Below are positions 1 to 10,815 of a stretch of DNA of 64,000 bases, piece after piece (the first letter of the stretch is position 1; each line of letters opens with the position of its first letter). Made by a program: the position numbers and the translations under genes. The stretch lies in assembly GCF_954871325.1 (NCBI RefSeq), contig NC_088777.1, positions 23,103,366 through 23,167,365 of the forward strand, read 5' to 3'. The notes beneath the pieces are model-generated. The model was not told the DNA's origin. It was given only the letters and a program-made list of their open reading frames with translations, and did no database searches. Source of the stretch: Gordionus sp. m RMFG-2023 (lineage: Eukaryota; Nematomorpha; Gordioida; Chordodea; Parachordodidae).

Positions 1-478
1 CTCAAGCCCCCTAAAAAATTTGAATAGCCCCCTGAAGCAAAAAATTTTTTTTTTTTAAAATGATTCCTTAATATCCCCTTAAACTAAAAAGAACTTTTTT
101 TGATTGTCCCCTGTTTATTATAATTCTATTAAGTAATATATAGATTTAATTTTATTATTTAAAAATTAATAAGACTATCTAAATTTTATTAGATTAGATT
201 AATACATATAAATTATATTTTCACTATATCAGCTTGCAATCAAATTCTTTGTTAAAAATAAAATATCAATACCATGCATAATGTTTAAATATCAATTTAG
301 CATTAACAGTTGAAGTTTAATTGATTTTTATTAATTAAATTATTATATAACCCTAATTAAATAAATATAAAGATTTATTAATTGAAAATTAACAAATTTA
401 ATATTGTAAGCCGAGTTTAAAATCACTATTTAAATAAAATAACTTTGCGATTTAAAAATTTAGGCATTAAAGACTTTA

Positions 479-660
479 TGAAAAAAACTAAAGATAAAAG
501 TAGCAATAATCTTGAGGACCAAAGAAGAGGATTCAATAATAAAGCTGGTGATGAACAAAATATATTTTATACAGTTTTTAAAATTCAAACTTTGATTTAG
601 TTGAAAGACGATTAATTGTAGTTTTAAAAGATATAAATATTGAAAACAAAAATGTTAAAA
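479..660 (+). pseudogene. Possible N-terminal exon debris of the hAT transposase
   Basis: An ATG at 479 opens a Lys/Asn/Asp-rich reading frame of about 40 codons, followed by an A-rich stretch ending in GAAAGAAAATAGGTAAA. Nearly the same string recurs at about 5791-5810, which suggests two exon-intron borders or a duplicated patch on each side of the gypsy insertion. There is no domain match by eye. The assignment rests only on position inside the hAT element. Confidence 0.25.
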
Positions 661-1073
661 GAAAGAAAATAGGTAAATAAATTTATATATAAGTCTGTGT
701 CCAAAATGTTTTGAAAAAAATCCTTAAAATTTTCACAAATTAATAACAAAACACTTTGGACATTTAAGTTTTATAAAATAAAAATTTATTAGTTAATTAT
801 CTATTTTAATGAAAGGTTTCTTTTTCACTTGATCATAATTGAAGTTATATGTTTTTCCTATTTCCTCCCAAATTTGCCTAATTTCTATAGAATTTCTATT
901 TAGGTCATTTTTCACCAGAGTATTAAACAATATTGATTTCTTTAGTTTTCAAGTTAAGCAAAAATTGCTTTACAATATATTTTCACCTTTCAGGAGCAGG
1001 ACACTAGAAATGGAAATTTTTTTTAAATTTTTCTATTATAATCACATAAGGTGATATCAAAATATTAGCTAAA

Positions 1074-1247
1074 TGAAGTGTTTTATTAAATAAGTAAAAT
1101 AGGTAAAGTAAGTAAAAGTATATTTAATACAAAATATCACGTATATATATATATAATGAATTCAATCCTTCAAGTTATGTAATTTACAAACGAAAAGTTA
1201 ATATTATATTCAATTTAAATTCAATTTACAATTACATTTATATTACA
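1074..1247 (-). repeat. 3' LTR of the Ty3/gypsy element (174 bp)
   Basis: It begins TGAAGTG and ends TTACA, giving the TG...CA ends typical of LTRs. It is almost identical to 5224-5395; the differences I see are one AT-microsatellite length change and one base. CTAAA lies directly outside it. Confidence 0.93.
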
Positions 1248-1257
1248 GTTCTCGCCA

Positions 1258-2260
1258 CTATAAATTGAATTCATCGTGATAACGTAATGGGGGTTTTGAA
1301 ACTCTTTTTTCAAGAGTTGTATTCTCATGTTCTGCCTTTTCCACTTCTTCGGTCAACGTAACGGGTATTTCCTTCTCTTGTGTATATGCATCCCTCAATT
1401 GATCTGCATGCTTGTTTTTAACGATCCCCTCTGATTCCACATCGTACAATATTGCGCTTTTTCGTTGTAACACTTTTCCTTCATGCCACCCTTCTGTCCT
1501 TTCGTTTGCTATCCAAACTTTTTGCTGCTCTTCAAACTCCCGAGGTTCAACACTTCTATCTTTGTAGTACTTTTGTTTCCATAGAGCGTTTTCCGTCCTT
1601 TCTCTCGTTGATAATTTCCACTGATCTAATGTCGTCCTAAGCGACCTTCCAAACATCATCTCGGCAGGGGATTTACCAGTAGCTGCATTGGGAGTATTAC
1701 GGTGAGTAATTAAAACATTCGCTAAATTTAACTGGTCCGAAGTCCCACATCTCCTTCCAGCATAGAAACGCGTCTTTATCGTCCGTATATATCGTTCAGC
1801 CAAACCATTCGATTTGGGGCTATGAGGGGCCGATCTAAAATGTTTTATATTGTTTTTAAAAAGAAACGTTTTGAATTCAGATCCAGTAAACTGAGTATCG
1901 TTATCTGAGACAATAGCGAGGTAACCCAAATCTAGCGAAATAATTACGCAGATTATTTATTACACTCGCCGAATTAATATGTGTTAAAATTGCAACTTCA
2001 ACCCATTTGGTAAAAGCGTCTACGTAAATTAACCAATATTTTCCAGATACGGGTGTCAAATCAATGTGTAATCGTTCCCAAGGTCGGGTAGGAATGTTCC
2101 AATTGTATAATGACACTTCTTTAACTCCCGGCCTTCCTTCTTGACAACTCTTAAAACATTTAACAAAGTCTTCAACATCAGTATCGAGATTTGTCCATAA
2201 CACGTAATATCTACACAATGATTTCATCCCCACTATCCCAGGATGTCCTCGATGAATCAC
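1258..2260 (-). pseudogene. Integrase part of the Ty3/gypsy fossil
   Basis: The minus strand encodes an H2C2-type zinc module (HRGHPG near 2250, then the Cys pair near 2150) followed by a retroviral-type integrase core (YVDAFTKW near 2030, SDNDTQFTG near 1900, then the SPKSNGLAER block near 1810) and a basic C-terminal tail. The part is recognisable over its full length but is not one open frame. It is the last pol module before the 3' LTR, as expected for Ty3/gypsy. Confidence 0.9.
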
Positions 2261-2345
2261 ATATAAAACCTCCTTTTTTAAAATATCGGGAATAATAATT
2301 CTATCATTATAAAATAATAATCCTTCTTCGAACGAAATATTATCT

Positions 2346-3815
2346 TTAATCGAAATATATTTTTTTTACAATCTCCGAATAATTATTTATATTATCAATA
2401 TACCAATGATTTTTTATTAATTTAATAATCTCTTTTAGGTTTATATCATTGCTCGTTTCACTTACGACTTTACTGCGTGTGAAAGATAAATCCTCTATTA
2501 AATTAATTTTTAATCCTCTGATTTCTTCTTCGAATTTTTTTGTAACTTCATTGGTTTTTGCTTTCTCTACCCCCAAACGGGACAGAGCATCGGCACATTT
2601 ATTTTGATTACCTGGTCTATATATTATCTCATAATCATAATTTAATAGTTTCGTCGCCCACCGTATTAAACGGTTATTTGTTATTTTGTTAAGATCTCTT
2701 TTATCACCTAAAATATATTGTAATGGTTTATGATCAGTAACCAAGATAAAATGTCTTCCAAAAATATATTGATGAAACTTCTCGATAGCGAACATGATCG
2801 CCAAAGCCTCTCGATCAATTGTGGCATAATTCTTTTCAGCCGCCGAAAGTGTCCTCGATGCGTAAGCAATCGGTTTCTCCTGGCCAGTAAGAAATCGGTG
2901 TGCAATAACAGCTCCTAGACCATCTTCGGAAGTGTCACAAGAAATCACGACAGGGATATCGGCTGAATAAGGAATTATTGTATCTTCTTTTGACAATATA
3001 TTTTTAACTTTATTAAATATTTCATTTTCTTTAGCTGACCAAAACCAACCAACATTTTTACTCGTTAATCGGTGTAAAGGCGCACAAATAGAATGCAAAT
3101 TTTTAATAAATGCCTCATGATAATTCACTATTCCAAGAAATGAACGTAGTTCTTTAACATTGGAAGGTGTTTTAAAATTTTTTATAGCGCTAATCTTATC
3201 TTCTGTAGGGTGAATTCCGAAACTGTCAATAACATGACCTAAATAAGTGACTGACTTTTCTCCGATTTTAATTTTATCAGTCGTCGTGGTCAGTCCAGCC
3301 TTCTCAAATCTTCTTAATACTTCTTCCAAATTAACTATGTGATCGGAATTATTCTCACCTGCAATAATTATGTCGCCTAAAAATACACTAACCATAGGAA
3401 TTCCCTTTAATAGGTTTTTCATAAAGCGTTGGAAAATTATCGGAGCGCTAGTCAAACCAAATGGAATTCTTTGGTATCGGTAATAACCGACATGTGTCGA
3501 AATTACTAAAAGGTCCCTACATTCTGGACTAACTCCGAATTGTAAAAATGCATTTCTTAAATCTATTGTTGAAAGTATTTTACCACCCGCGATTTTATTT
3601 GTTAGGTCGACGAAAGTTGGCAGTAAATCGTTATCGATCGCTAGATATTTGTTGATTGTTAAACGAAAATCTCCGCATATCCGTACGGCACCGGATTTCT
3701 TTAAGATATTAACCGTTGGCGTAGCCCAAGTGATTGGAGTTATTGTTGGATCCACCTTCTCGATAACGCCTTCGTCTACGAGTCTGTCCAACTCAGCTTC
3801 AATGGTTCGACGCAA
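2346..3815 (-). pseudogene. Reverse transcriptase and RNase H part of the Ty3/gypsy fossil
   Basis: Fingers and palm motifs are easy to see: TINKYLAIDNDLLP-like approach, then the STIDLRNAF block (catalytic Asp), RIPFGLTSAP, and a catalytic-loop region, followed by the TYLGHVI and FLGIVNYH connection motifs. After these comes an RNase H domain (SCDTSEDGLGAVI, AYASRTLSAAEKNY, DREALAI, VTDHKPLQYI) and the RLIRWATKL and NKCADALSRL blocks. All are standard for Ty3/gypsy pol. Confidence 0.92.
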
Positions 3816-3920
3816 CGGAAAAGGAACTCTTCTTGCTGGTAATGCAATCGGTAACGTGTTCGGTTCTATTCGAATGACTGCCTTTTGCAGTTTGATTTCA
3901 CCTTATTTTTTTTTAAAAAC

Positions 3921-5130
3921 TCAAGGGAATTTTGAAGCAATCGTATTTAAAGAGGGAACATTCATATTTATTTTATTAATACGAACTTTTTCCGGTAGTT
4001 TTATATCAAATTCTCTTATGAAAGGCATCCCAAAAATAAGGGAATTCTCCCCTTTAACTACCCAAATAAGAAAAAATTTCGAAATATTTTTTATTTTGAC
4101 TTCTACGGTACATTTACCTAGTACTTCGATTTGAATATGATTATATCCCACTAATTTATAAGCCGGTGATAGTTGTGGTCTGCCAATATGATTCCAGGTG
4201 ACCTCATCAATCACACTACACGCGGCGCCGATATCAAACTCCATAGCTAGCTGCAAGACCCATTTATCTTCGCATCGATGGTTGCTTTATTTGAAAATGA
4301 CAGGCTAGGTGTCCGTGGCAGAATCATTTGTATGGCATGGGTTCTACAATCTTTCGCTATGTGGTTTGCCTTACCGCAACGAAAGCATATCACTTTCTTT
4401 TGAATAGAGTTAGGTTTGATACTAGGTCTATAATTATTATTAGGAATATAATTGTTACTAAAGTGTTTATTATTATTGAATCTATTGACGTTTGTATAAT
4501 TATTATTTCTAAAATAATTATTTTTCGAACCCTGTGTTAGCTTATTTTTAATTATTTTATTAACTTCAGTCTGGGTTTCATTTTCCAACGAAGACAGCGC
4601 GATCGCTAAACGCACGGTCTCTTCAAAAGTAATATTGCCTTCGATATACTTTGACCGAAGTTCTTTGTCCAACTCAGGTAAGCCTACTCCTAGGATAAAT
4701 ATATCTCTTAAAAATTCATCAAAAAGCGGTTTAAAATTACAAAGAGAACAGACAGTTTTAACCCTAATTGAAAAGTCAATAATCGTCTCATTACATCTTT
4801 TTAGCGTAAAAAAAATTTCCTATTTACGAAAATGCTCGAACTATCCTTGAACACCAAATTTAAGCTTTTTATTAATGTATCATAATTTATCATCTCTAAA
4901 TTTATTGGAAAGTGAAAGTTCGTAATTTTGATAAGATTGTCTGTTCCGATATAGGCTAAAAGCAGGTCTTTTTTTGTATTTAAATCTATAATATTTCTTA
5001 CTTTATAAATTAACTCCAAGTTAAATAAGTAGTCCTGAATATTTACTTTTTCTTTGACGAATTCTGGAATATGGAATTTAATAGGAACTACTTCCATTGA
5101 GTCTTTAACTTTAATAGGGACTACTTCCAT
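3921..5130 (-). pseudogene. Gag-like and protease part of the Ty3/gypsy fossil
   Basis: An Asn-rich segment carries a CCHC zinc knuckle (CFRCGKANHIAKDC, near 4370-4330), as in gag nucleocapsid. Upstream of it lies a capsid-like stretch (about 4800-5130) in which a short phrase (MEVVPIK) is repeated. Downstream is an aspartic protease with the active-site pattern FDIGAACSVI near 4230 and LIFGMPFI near 4030. The part is broken. Confidence 0.8.
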
Positions 5131-5223
5131 TAATCTTCAACTTTAATAGGAGCTACTTCCATTGAGTCTTTTACTTTAAATTTAATAAATCAAATAAATC
5201 TTCTCTAAAAATATCGTCGCCAA

Positions 5224-5395
5224 TGAAGTGTTTTATTAAATAAGTAAAATAGGTAAAGTAAGTAAAAGTATATTTAATACAAAATATCACGTATATATAT
5301 ATAATGAATTCAATCCTTCAGGTTATGTAATTTACAAACGAAAAGTTAATATTATATTCAATTTAAATTCAATTTACAATTACATTTATATTACA
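5224..5395 (-). repeat. 5' LTR of the Ty3/gypsy element (172 bp)
   Basis: Near-identical partner of 1074-1247, with the same TG and CA ends. Just inside it on the minus strand the sequence reads TTGGCGACGATA, a plausible tRNA primer-binding site next to a 5' LTR. The CTAAA target repeat follows at 5396-5400. Confidence 0.93.
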
Positions 5396-5865
5396 CTAAA
5401 TAAAACATAGTAAATATTTTCTATATAAATAGTCAATATCTTAAAAAATCATACACTATTATTCTTTTTACATTAATAAAGATAATATTGGCTAAATTGT
5501 TTACTCAATCATTCTTTCATAATTTGATAATTATATATTTATTTGTTTATCCTAACTTAATAATAAACTATATTTTAATAAAAATGCTAAATAAATTTAG
5601 AACAGTTTGCTTATTTATATATATTTTTGAAAAATGGACACTATAATATGGAATATTACTTTTTATATATTATATTTACAAAAATAAATACACTGAAAAG
5701 AAATATATTTTAAAATTAATCTTATTTAGATTCATTGAATAATGAAGAAAGTATTGTGAATGACATGATTGTAAATAATGTAAGTACAGAAGGAAAGAAA
5801 ATAGGTAAAAAATTAATTTATATATAAGATATTTTATTTATAAAATAAACAACAATTCCATAAAT

Positions 5866-7122
5866 GCAATTTGCATTGCTCAAGCATATGATGGTGCAAG
5901 TGTTATGAAAAGGCATCTTTAAGGAATCCAGGAAAGATATCGTTAAAATCACAAAATGGCTATATATGTGCACTGCTATGCGCATAAACTCAACCTTGTA
6001 CTGATCTCTGCCTGCAAATCAGTATCTCAATCTATAAAGTTTTTTAATGTATTAGAAGGTATTCATGCTTTTTTCTCAACATCTGTTATCCATCACAATA
6101 AATTTCTTGATTTGCAATTAAGATTAGGGTTAAAATCCAAAAATATTGATGCCTTGAGTTCTACACGTTGGGGATCCCATATTAGAACTATAGAGGCAGT
6201 AAAAATGACTTTCCCTGCAATTATTTCTTATCTAGAAAATATAGACCATGGTGATGTGGTGAAAGCAAAGGGAATTTTATATATTCTTTTACAATATGAT
6301 ACAATTATGTGTATGTTTATATTCCAAAAATTATTATCTATGTGTTCCAATATTTCTATTTTTTTGCAAAAATCAGATTCGGACATATCAACAGCATTGG
6401 CTCTTATTGAGTCTCTTATCAGTTCTTTGTCAAATTTAAGAAATAATTCGTATTTTTCTTCATTATTTAAAATAAATTTTGCAATTTATATAATATAAAA
6501 TAACAAATAAAAGAGCAAATATACCTTCTACCATTTTGAATAATTATATTCAAATAGATGATATTGTTTCTTCTAATCATTCTGATCAAACAGAAACTTT
6601 TTATAAGTGTCATGTCTTTTATCCAATTTTGGATATTATGATAAATGAATTAAAAAAGAGATTTTGCCAAGAAAACACAGATATTTTAATAGCTATAAAT
6701 GCTTTACATCCCTCCTCCCCCTTTTTTTAAATAATGATATCATTAAACCATTTATCTTACATTATAATCTTCCTGATCCAATGGAAGAATACATAATATT
6801 AAAGGCTTATATTTTAACCTATAATAAAAAACACAAATCTACGTGTAAATCAATAATAGATTTGATAAAAATCTTACCCATAGATATATTCCCTCGTATA
6901 TTTAATTGCCTTAAAATTGCGTTAACTATACCTTTTAATTCCTGCTCATGTGAAAGATCTTTTTCAGCATTAAAACGGGTGAAAACATATCTTCGATCAA
7001 CAATGGGTCAGGAACGATTAAATTCGTTGGCTCTATTGAGCATAGAAAAAAATATTATTAATACCATTCCTATAGATCACATTATGGATGAATATGCAAT
7101 AATGACTAGCCGGCGTAGATAA
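5866..7122 (+). pseudogene. hAT transposase (ZMYM1-like), decayed
   Basis: The plus strand shows AQAYDGASVM (5877-5906), an acidic core block of hAT transposases, then two in-frame stops (TAA at 5920 and 5944), then the conserved VHCYAHKLNLVL (about 5968-6003) and STRWGSH (6160-6180). The frame is lost near 6498. It is picked up at about 6536-6720 and again at 6664-7122, where the C-terminal dimerisation block is clear (SCSCERSFSALKRVKTYLRS, then ERLNSLALLSIEK). The N-terminal zinc finger and most of the region before the core are missing, the gypsy element having landed upstream. This copy cannot make a whole transposase. Confidence 0.88.
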
Positions 7123-8195
7123 CTTATTTTATAAATAATTTAACCTTATAATTTTTGAAACGCAATTTTAGGCGTTAGTATCTGCGAGTAAATATATCGT
7201 TTAATATTTATTTTACAAATTTTTTTTTCATATCCAAAATTAGCTAAAAGACATGGTGCTTATAAAAAAATTCTTTTTGAGATAGGAAAAAATCAGAAAA
7301 AAACAGTAAATGCTTTCTTTTGATGTGACCAAAGTTTCTGAAAAATTTAAATAAAAATATTTGAATACATTGACAATACAATAATATATAAGATCTTAAT
7401 TGCTTTCATCATATCACTATGGTACTTATTTTCTAGCTCCCAAATTATTTATTTATAATTTGGCACACTTAAATTGTGAATAACTCAAGGCTTCAATATA
7501 TTTGCATAATTTCTTCCAAACATAATTTATTCCAAGATTTTAGGTGTTTTTGCTTTATCAATATATCTAACATACTAGATTTTGATATGAGTTAACATCG
7601 TGTATGTCATGGCTATGACTGCAAATTAACCAGCATCTATTATTTGTGTGCCTATGTAATTTACGATTATTACTACAGCTGCTGAGCGCATATGATTGCA
7701 TAATTAAGATGAGCAACAATGATCAACTGTCCAGTAGTTTATATAGGATTAAAAATGGAAGATAATCTTTTAGAAATTTAATATCTCACAATAATTTTCT
7801 CGATTATTTATTTAGCTTCCATCATGTCATCTAAGAGGAAGCTCTAACCACCATATAGTTTTATGATTTGGATTGGTCGTTTATATTCTCTTCTTCAAGA
7901 ATTGTTGATTTGGTTGGGCCTATAAATTTTTCCTTATTAGTCCATTCTATAAAACTTTGTCTAAATGGTAAGAGAGAGTTATATTAGTTTCATGACCTTT
8001 TGTTAATGTTAGTTGCTTAGAATTATATTGCCATATTAGGTTTTTAAAAACATTAACCATTGAGGCATATGTATGAATTAATTTCTCGGTTTTATCACTT
8101 GCAATTCTTTAGACGCGAAATTTTTTATATCAGCAATTTAAAATACTTTATACTGTAGTAAATCGATTTTGTATAGAAAAATTTGTAGAAATGTA

Positions 8196-8335
8196 TTGTT
8201 TTAATTATTTATATTCTAGTTTTAATTATTTATATTCTAGTCTTAATTATTTATATTCTAGTCTTAATGATATTTATATTCTAGTCTTAATGATCATTAT
8301 TCTAGTCTTAATTATTTATATTCTAGTTTATTTTG
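8196..8335. repeat. Short tandem array, about 21-bp unit
   Basis: About six to seven imperfect copies of TCTTAATTATTTATATTCTAG lie head to tail, some with ATGAT in place of ATTAT. The array is in the 3' untranslated part of the hAT element, about 160 bp from its tip. Confidence 0.85.
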
Positions 8336-8480
8336 TACGTATAATATAATAAAAACCCAAATATGAAAATAAGAATAATCCTTCAAGAGTTTAGTAATTT
8401 TTAAAAGCCGCAAATTAGGAGGCATGGGGGGCGAAGCCCCCCACAAAATTTTTTTAGTTGAACCCCCTGAGATTGTAAAG

Positions 8481-8496
8481 GCTAGCGGCGCCCCTG
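8481..8496 (-). repeat. Right terminal inverted repeat of the hAT element
   Basis: Read inward from the tip it is CAGGGGCGCCGCTAGC. A G/C-rich hairpin (GGGGGGCGAAGCCCCCC, 8426-8442) lies just inside it, and a CTGAGATTG patch between the two. The CAG-G start and the placement after the transposase fit hAT. Confidence 0.75.
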
Positions 8497-8504
8497 GTCC
8501 TAAC

Positions 8505-8879
8505 TTCTACGAATTATTTAAACAAGATGTATCATTATTCATTATACCGGCTTTCGAAAGTCTTTATAATAATTAATCATTTAGCAATATTAAAATTACT
8601 TTTTAAAAATATATTGGCCGAGGCTTATTTAGGCCTAGTTATTAATATTGGGAAGACTTTAAACCGTAGTTAAAAAATTGTAGTTCGAAAATTAAATCGC
8701 AGTGGAAATATTTATATCAATGATATTAATATCATTGATTTTTACAAATGAATAAATTAATTACAATTTTAAAATCCGAAGTAATCAATAACTTAATGAT
8801 TCTATAAAATGTATGATCATGATAAAATCACATCATTATAAAATGAAACTAATAAATTCATTTAAACAATCATTTCGTA
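8505..8879. other. AT-rich stretch, nothing recognised
   Basis: No coding signal is seen on either strand. It contains a small palindromic patch (GATATTAATATC near 8725). It may belong to the decayed hAT that becomes readable from about 8880. Confidence 0.4.
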
Positions 8880-9300
8880 TTTAGAAAATAAAAGAATTTA
8901 GATAAATGGGAAAAATTTAAGTATTACGAAGCTGGATAATAAATTCGATTCAAGGAAATTAAATTATTAATAATTAATTTTAATATAAAAGATAACGAAT
9001 TAGATGAATTATTTCAGAAAAATTGCTTTAATTTAGAACATAATAATAAAATTTCGAATTTAGATGAAAAAAATGGGTACTTTTATTTCAAAGAACACTT
9101 CATACTATATTCTCGTTACCGCATTCAAACGCTTATTCAGAGCGCAGAGTATTTAATAAAAAATTTTGACGGAAAGAGGGCGGAAAAGCGAAAACAATCA
9201 GGCATAATTTTAATTATACTTGTAAAAATTTAAAAGAATATAAACAAAATGTTCTGAAATATATGATTATAACTGGTAGATTTTTTAAAAATAATATCTA
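8880..9300 (+). pseudogene. hAT transposase C-terminal remnant
   Basis: At 9107-9145 the plus strand reads IFSLPHSNAYSERRVF. The LPHSNA..ER core is the conserved hAT dimerisation motif of a group different from the ZMYM1-like copy at 5866-7122. Upstream, in another frame, a DEKNGYFYFKEHF phrase matches the usual approach to that motif. Downstream a basic segment ends in a stop. At least one shift and several stops separate the pieces, so it is an old relic. It may be the host of the long-arm element that starts at 9509, with a transposon-like tip at 14940-14984 as its possible far end. Confidence 0.6.
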
Positions 9301-9508
9301 TTAATTATATACTAAAAAATATACGATCTTCCTTTATTATACTATTGTGTATCAGATATATACATTTAAATAAAGAAATTAATGTCATAAAAAATTTTTT
9401 TGAAATGGTGAAATTCTCATGCTTTTTGTTGGAATGAATCTGGCAACTCTGGTTAAAAGCTATGACAATGGAATCCTATTTATCTACCAAAATCATAAAT
9501 ATATCCAG

Positions 9509-10815
9509 AGGTCCGTGAAGTTGGCGAAACGATGTGAGGATCAATTAACAAAACCTATGCCAATATTTAGAGTCTTAATTGATCCTAATTGATCTTCAAA
9601 CCAAGCATCAGCGGAATCAATGGTTTATGAGTTATAAGCAAAATAAGGAAAGTGTGAAATTTTGAAGCTGGCGGAACGATTTGAGGATCAATTACCGAAA
9701 CCTATACCATTGTATAGCCCATTAATTAATCCTAATTGATCTTCTATCCTGAAAGCAGCGGAATGAACCGTTCATGAATGGGCAAAATATGAAAGTGTTG
9801 GCACTTTGCCAAAACCAAAAATAAATAAGATCATAATCTGAAACTTGGCAATTATGTAGTATTCAATATGTACATTAATAATCTGCAAACCGCGTATCCG
9901 TATCACTAACCGTAACCAGGTTATAACCATTTTAAAAACGTGAAATTTGCGGATTTTTTTTTAAAAGTGAGGATCAATTACCGAAATTTATGCCAAAGTG
10001 TAGAGCGTTAATTGCTCCTCCAGAATCTTTAAATCGCATACCAGCGGAATAAACCGTTCGAGAGTTATAGGCAAAATAGGAAGGTTTTGGCATTTTGCCA
10101 AAATTTAAATTTGAGCAATCATTTTTTAGTTAAAGCCAATATTTAGTGTCTTAATTGATCCTCCGAATTTCAAACGGAATGTCAAAAAAAATAAAAGAAA
10201 GTGAGTTATCAACAATAAATATTTCAAGGTCAAATTTCGACCGATATGAAACTTATATCATTTTTTAGTTCTCCGTTGATAACAAGTGCTTAAGAATAAT
10301 ATCCGAAATTAAAATGTAAAAGTTAATAACAAAATTAATAAAAATAAATTACGGTACACTAAAACAAAATCTAGTGCAACGACAGACATTCTATTATTTT
10401 TGCCATTATTTAATGAAATTTTTTTATGAGCTTACTAAATGTTTCAAGGTCAAATTTATACCACTGAAATTATATATGCACTGTCCTATTAAATTTTATC
10501 GATTTAAAAGGCCAATGATAAAGCTCGAAAGCCTATTATATTACTCTTATAAAAGTATATTCCTTTTTTATTGATAGATCTTAACTATTTTAAAAAATAT
10601 TAGAAGAATGTATTAGTAATCTTGAATTACAAGTAGCTATCTAGAAAAAATATGTATTATTTAATTTAGCCAAGTTTATCGGCCTTTATGGCTTTTGTAC
10701 TTGTCGTTATATTTTAATCTAAGTCTAAGATTTTTTATGTAATATAATGGTGAAGGAATAGTGAATAATATTATGTACGAATAGTAATATATTAATCAGA
10801 AAACGCAACAACAGT
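9509..10815 (+). repeat. Left inverted arm of the 9509-14817 element
   Basis: Pairs in inverse orientation with 13485-14817. Inside the arm a module of about 290 bp recurs in degraded form. Each module has GAGGATCAATTA, a TATAGGTTTCGG-like patch in inverse, a GAACCGTTCATGAGTTAT-like patch and a TTGGCACTTTGCCAAAA hairpin. Confidence 0.85.

Larger units (their letters stand above)
1069..5400 (-). mobile_element. Ty3/gypsy LTR retrotransposon fossil, inserted in the hAT
   Basis: The element runs from one LTR to the other (1074-5395) and is flanked by a 5-bp target duplication CTAAA (1069-1073 and 5396-5400). The coding strand is minus. In order it holds a gag-like part with a CCHC knuckle, an aspartic protease, reverse transcriptase with RNase H, and an integrase with an N-terminal zinc module and catalytic core; this order is that of Ty3/gypsy. 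The two LTRs differ at only a few positions, so the insertion is recent compared with the hAT host around it. The coding part is broken in about four or five places, so this copy looks dead. Confidence 0.93.
1..8496 (+). mobile_element. hAT DNA transposon (ZMYM1-like transposase), decayed, left tip outside window
   Basis: The right end is 8481-8496, reading inward from the tip as CAGGGGCGCCGCTAGC, a typical hAT terminal inverted repeat. The inverse complement of the right subterminal region (CTCA followed by G-rich and A-rich runs) resembles the first 40 bases of the window, so the left tip probably lies about two dozen bases before base 1. The element carries a decayed transposase at 5866-7122 and was split by the Ty3/gypsy insertion at 1074-5395. 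The stretch 5401-5860 is AT-rich with no readable coding. The bases 7123-8480 are an AT-rich 3' region with a short tandem array. The 8 bases after the tip (8497-8504, GTCCTAAC) would be the target duplication, but the partner is off-window. Confidence 0.75.

Noticed and set aside
839-1054. 71-codon plus-strand ORF
   Set aside because: Ile/Phe-rich text without motif in AT-rich sequence, inside the decayed hAT; chance.
10374-10574. 66-codon plus-strand ORF
   Set aside because: Lies within an inverted arm of the long-arm element and is not preserved in the matching arm.
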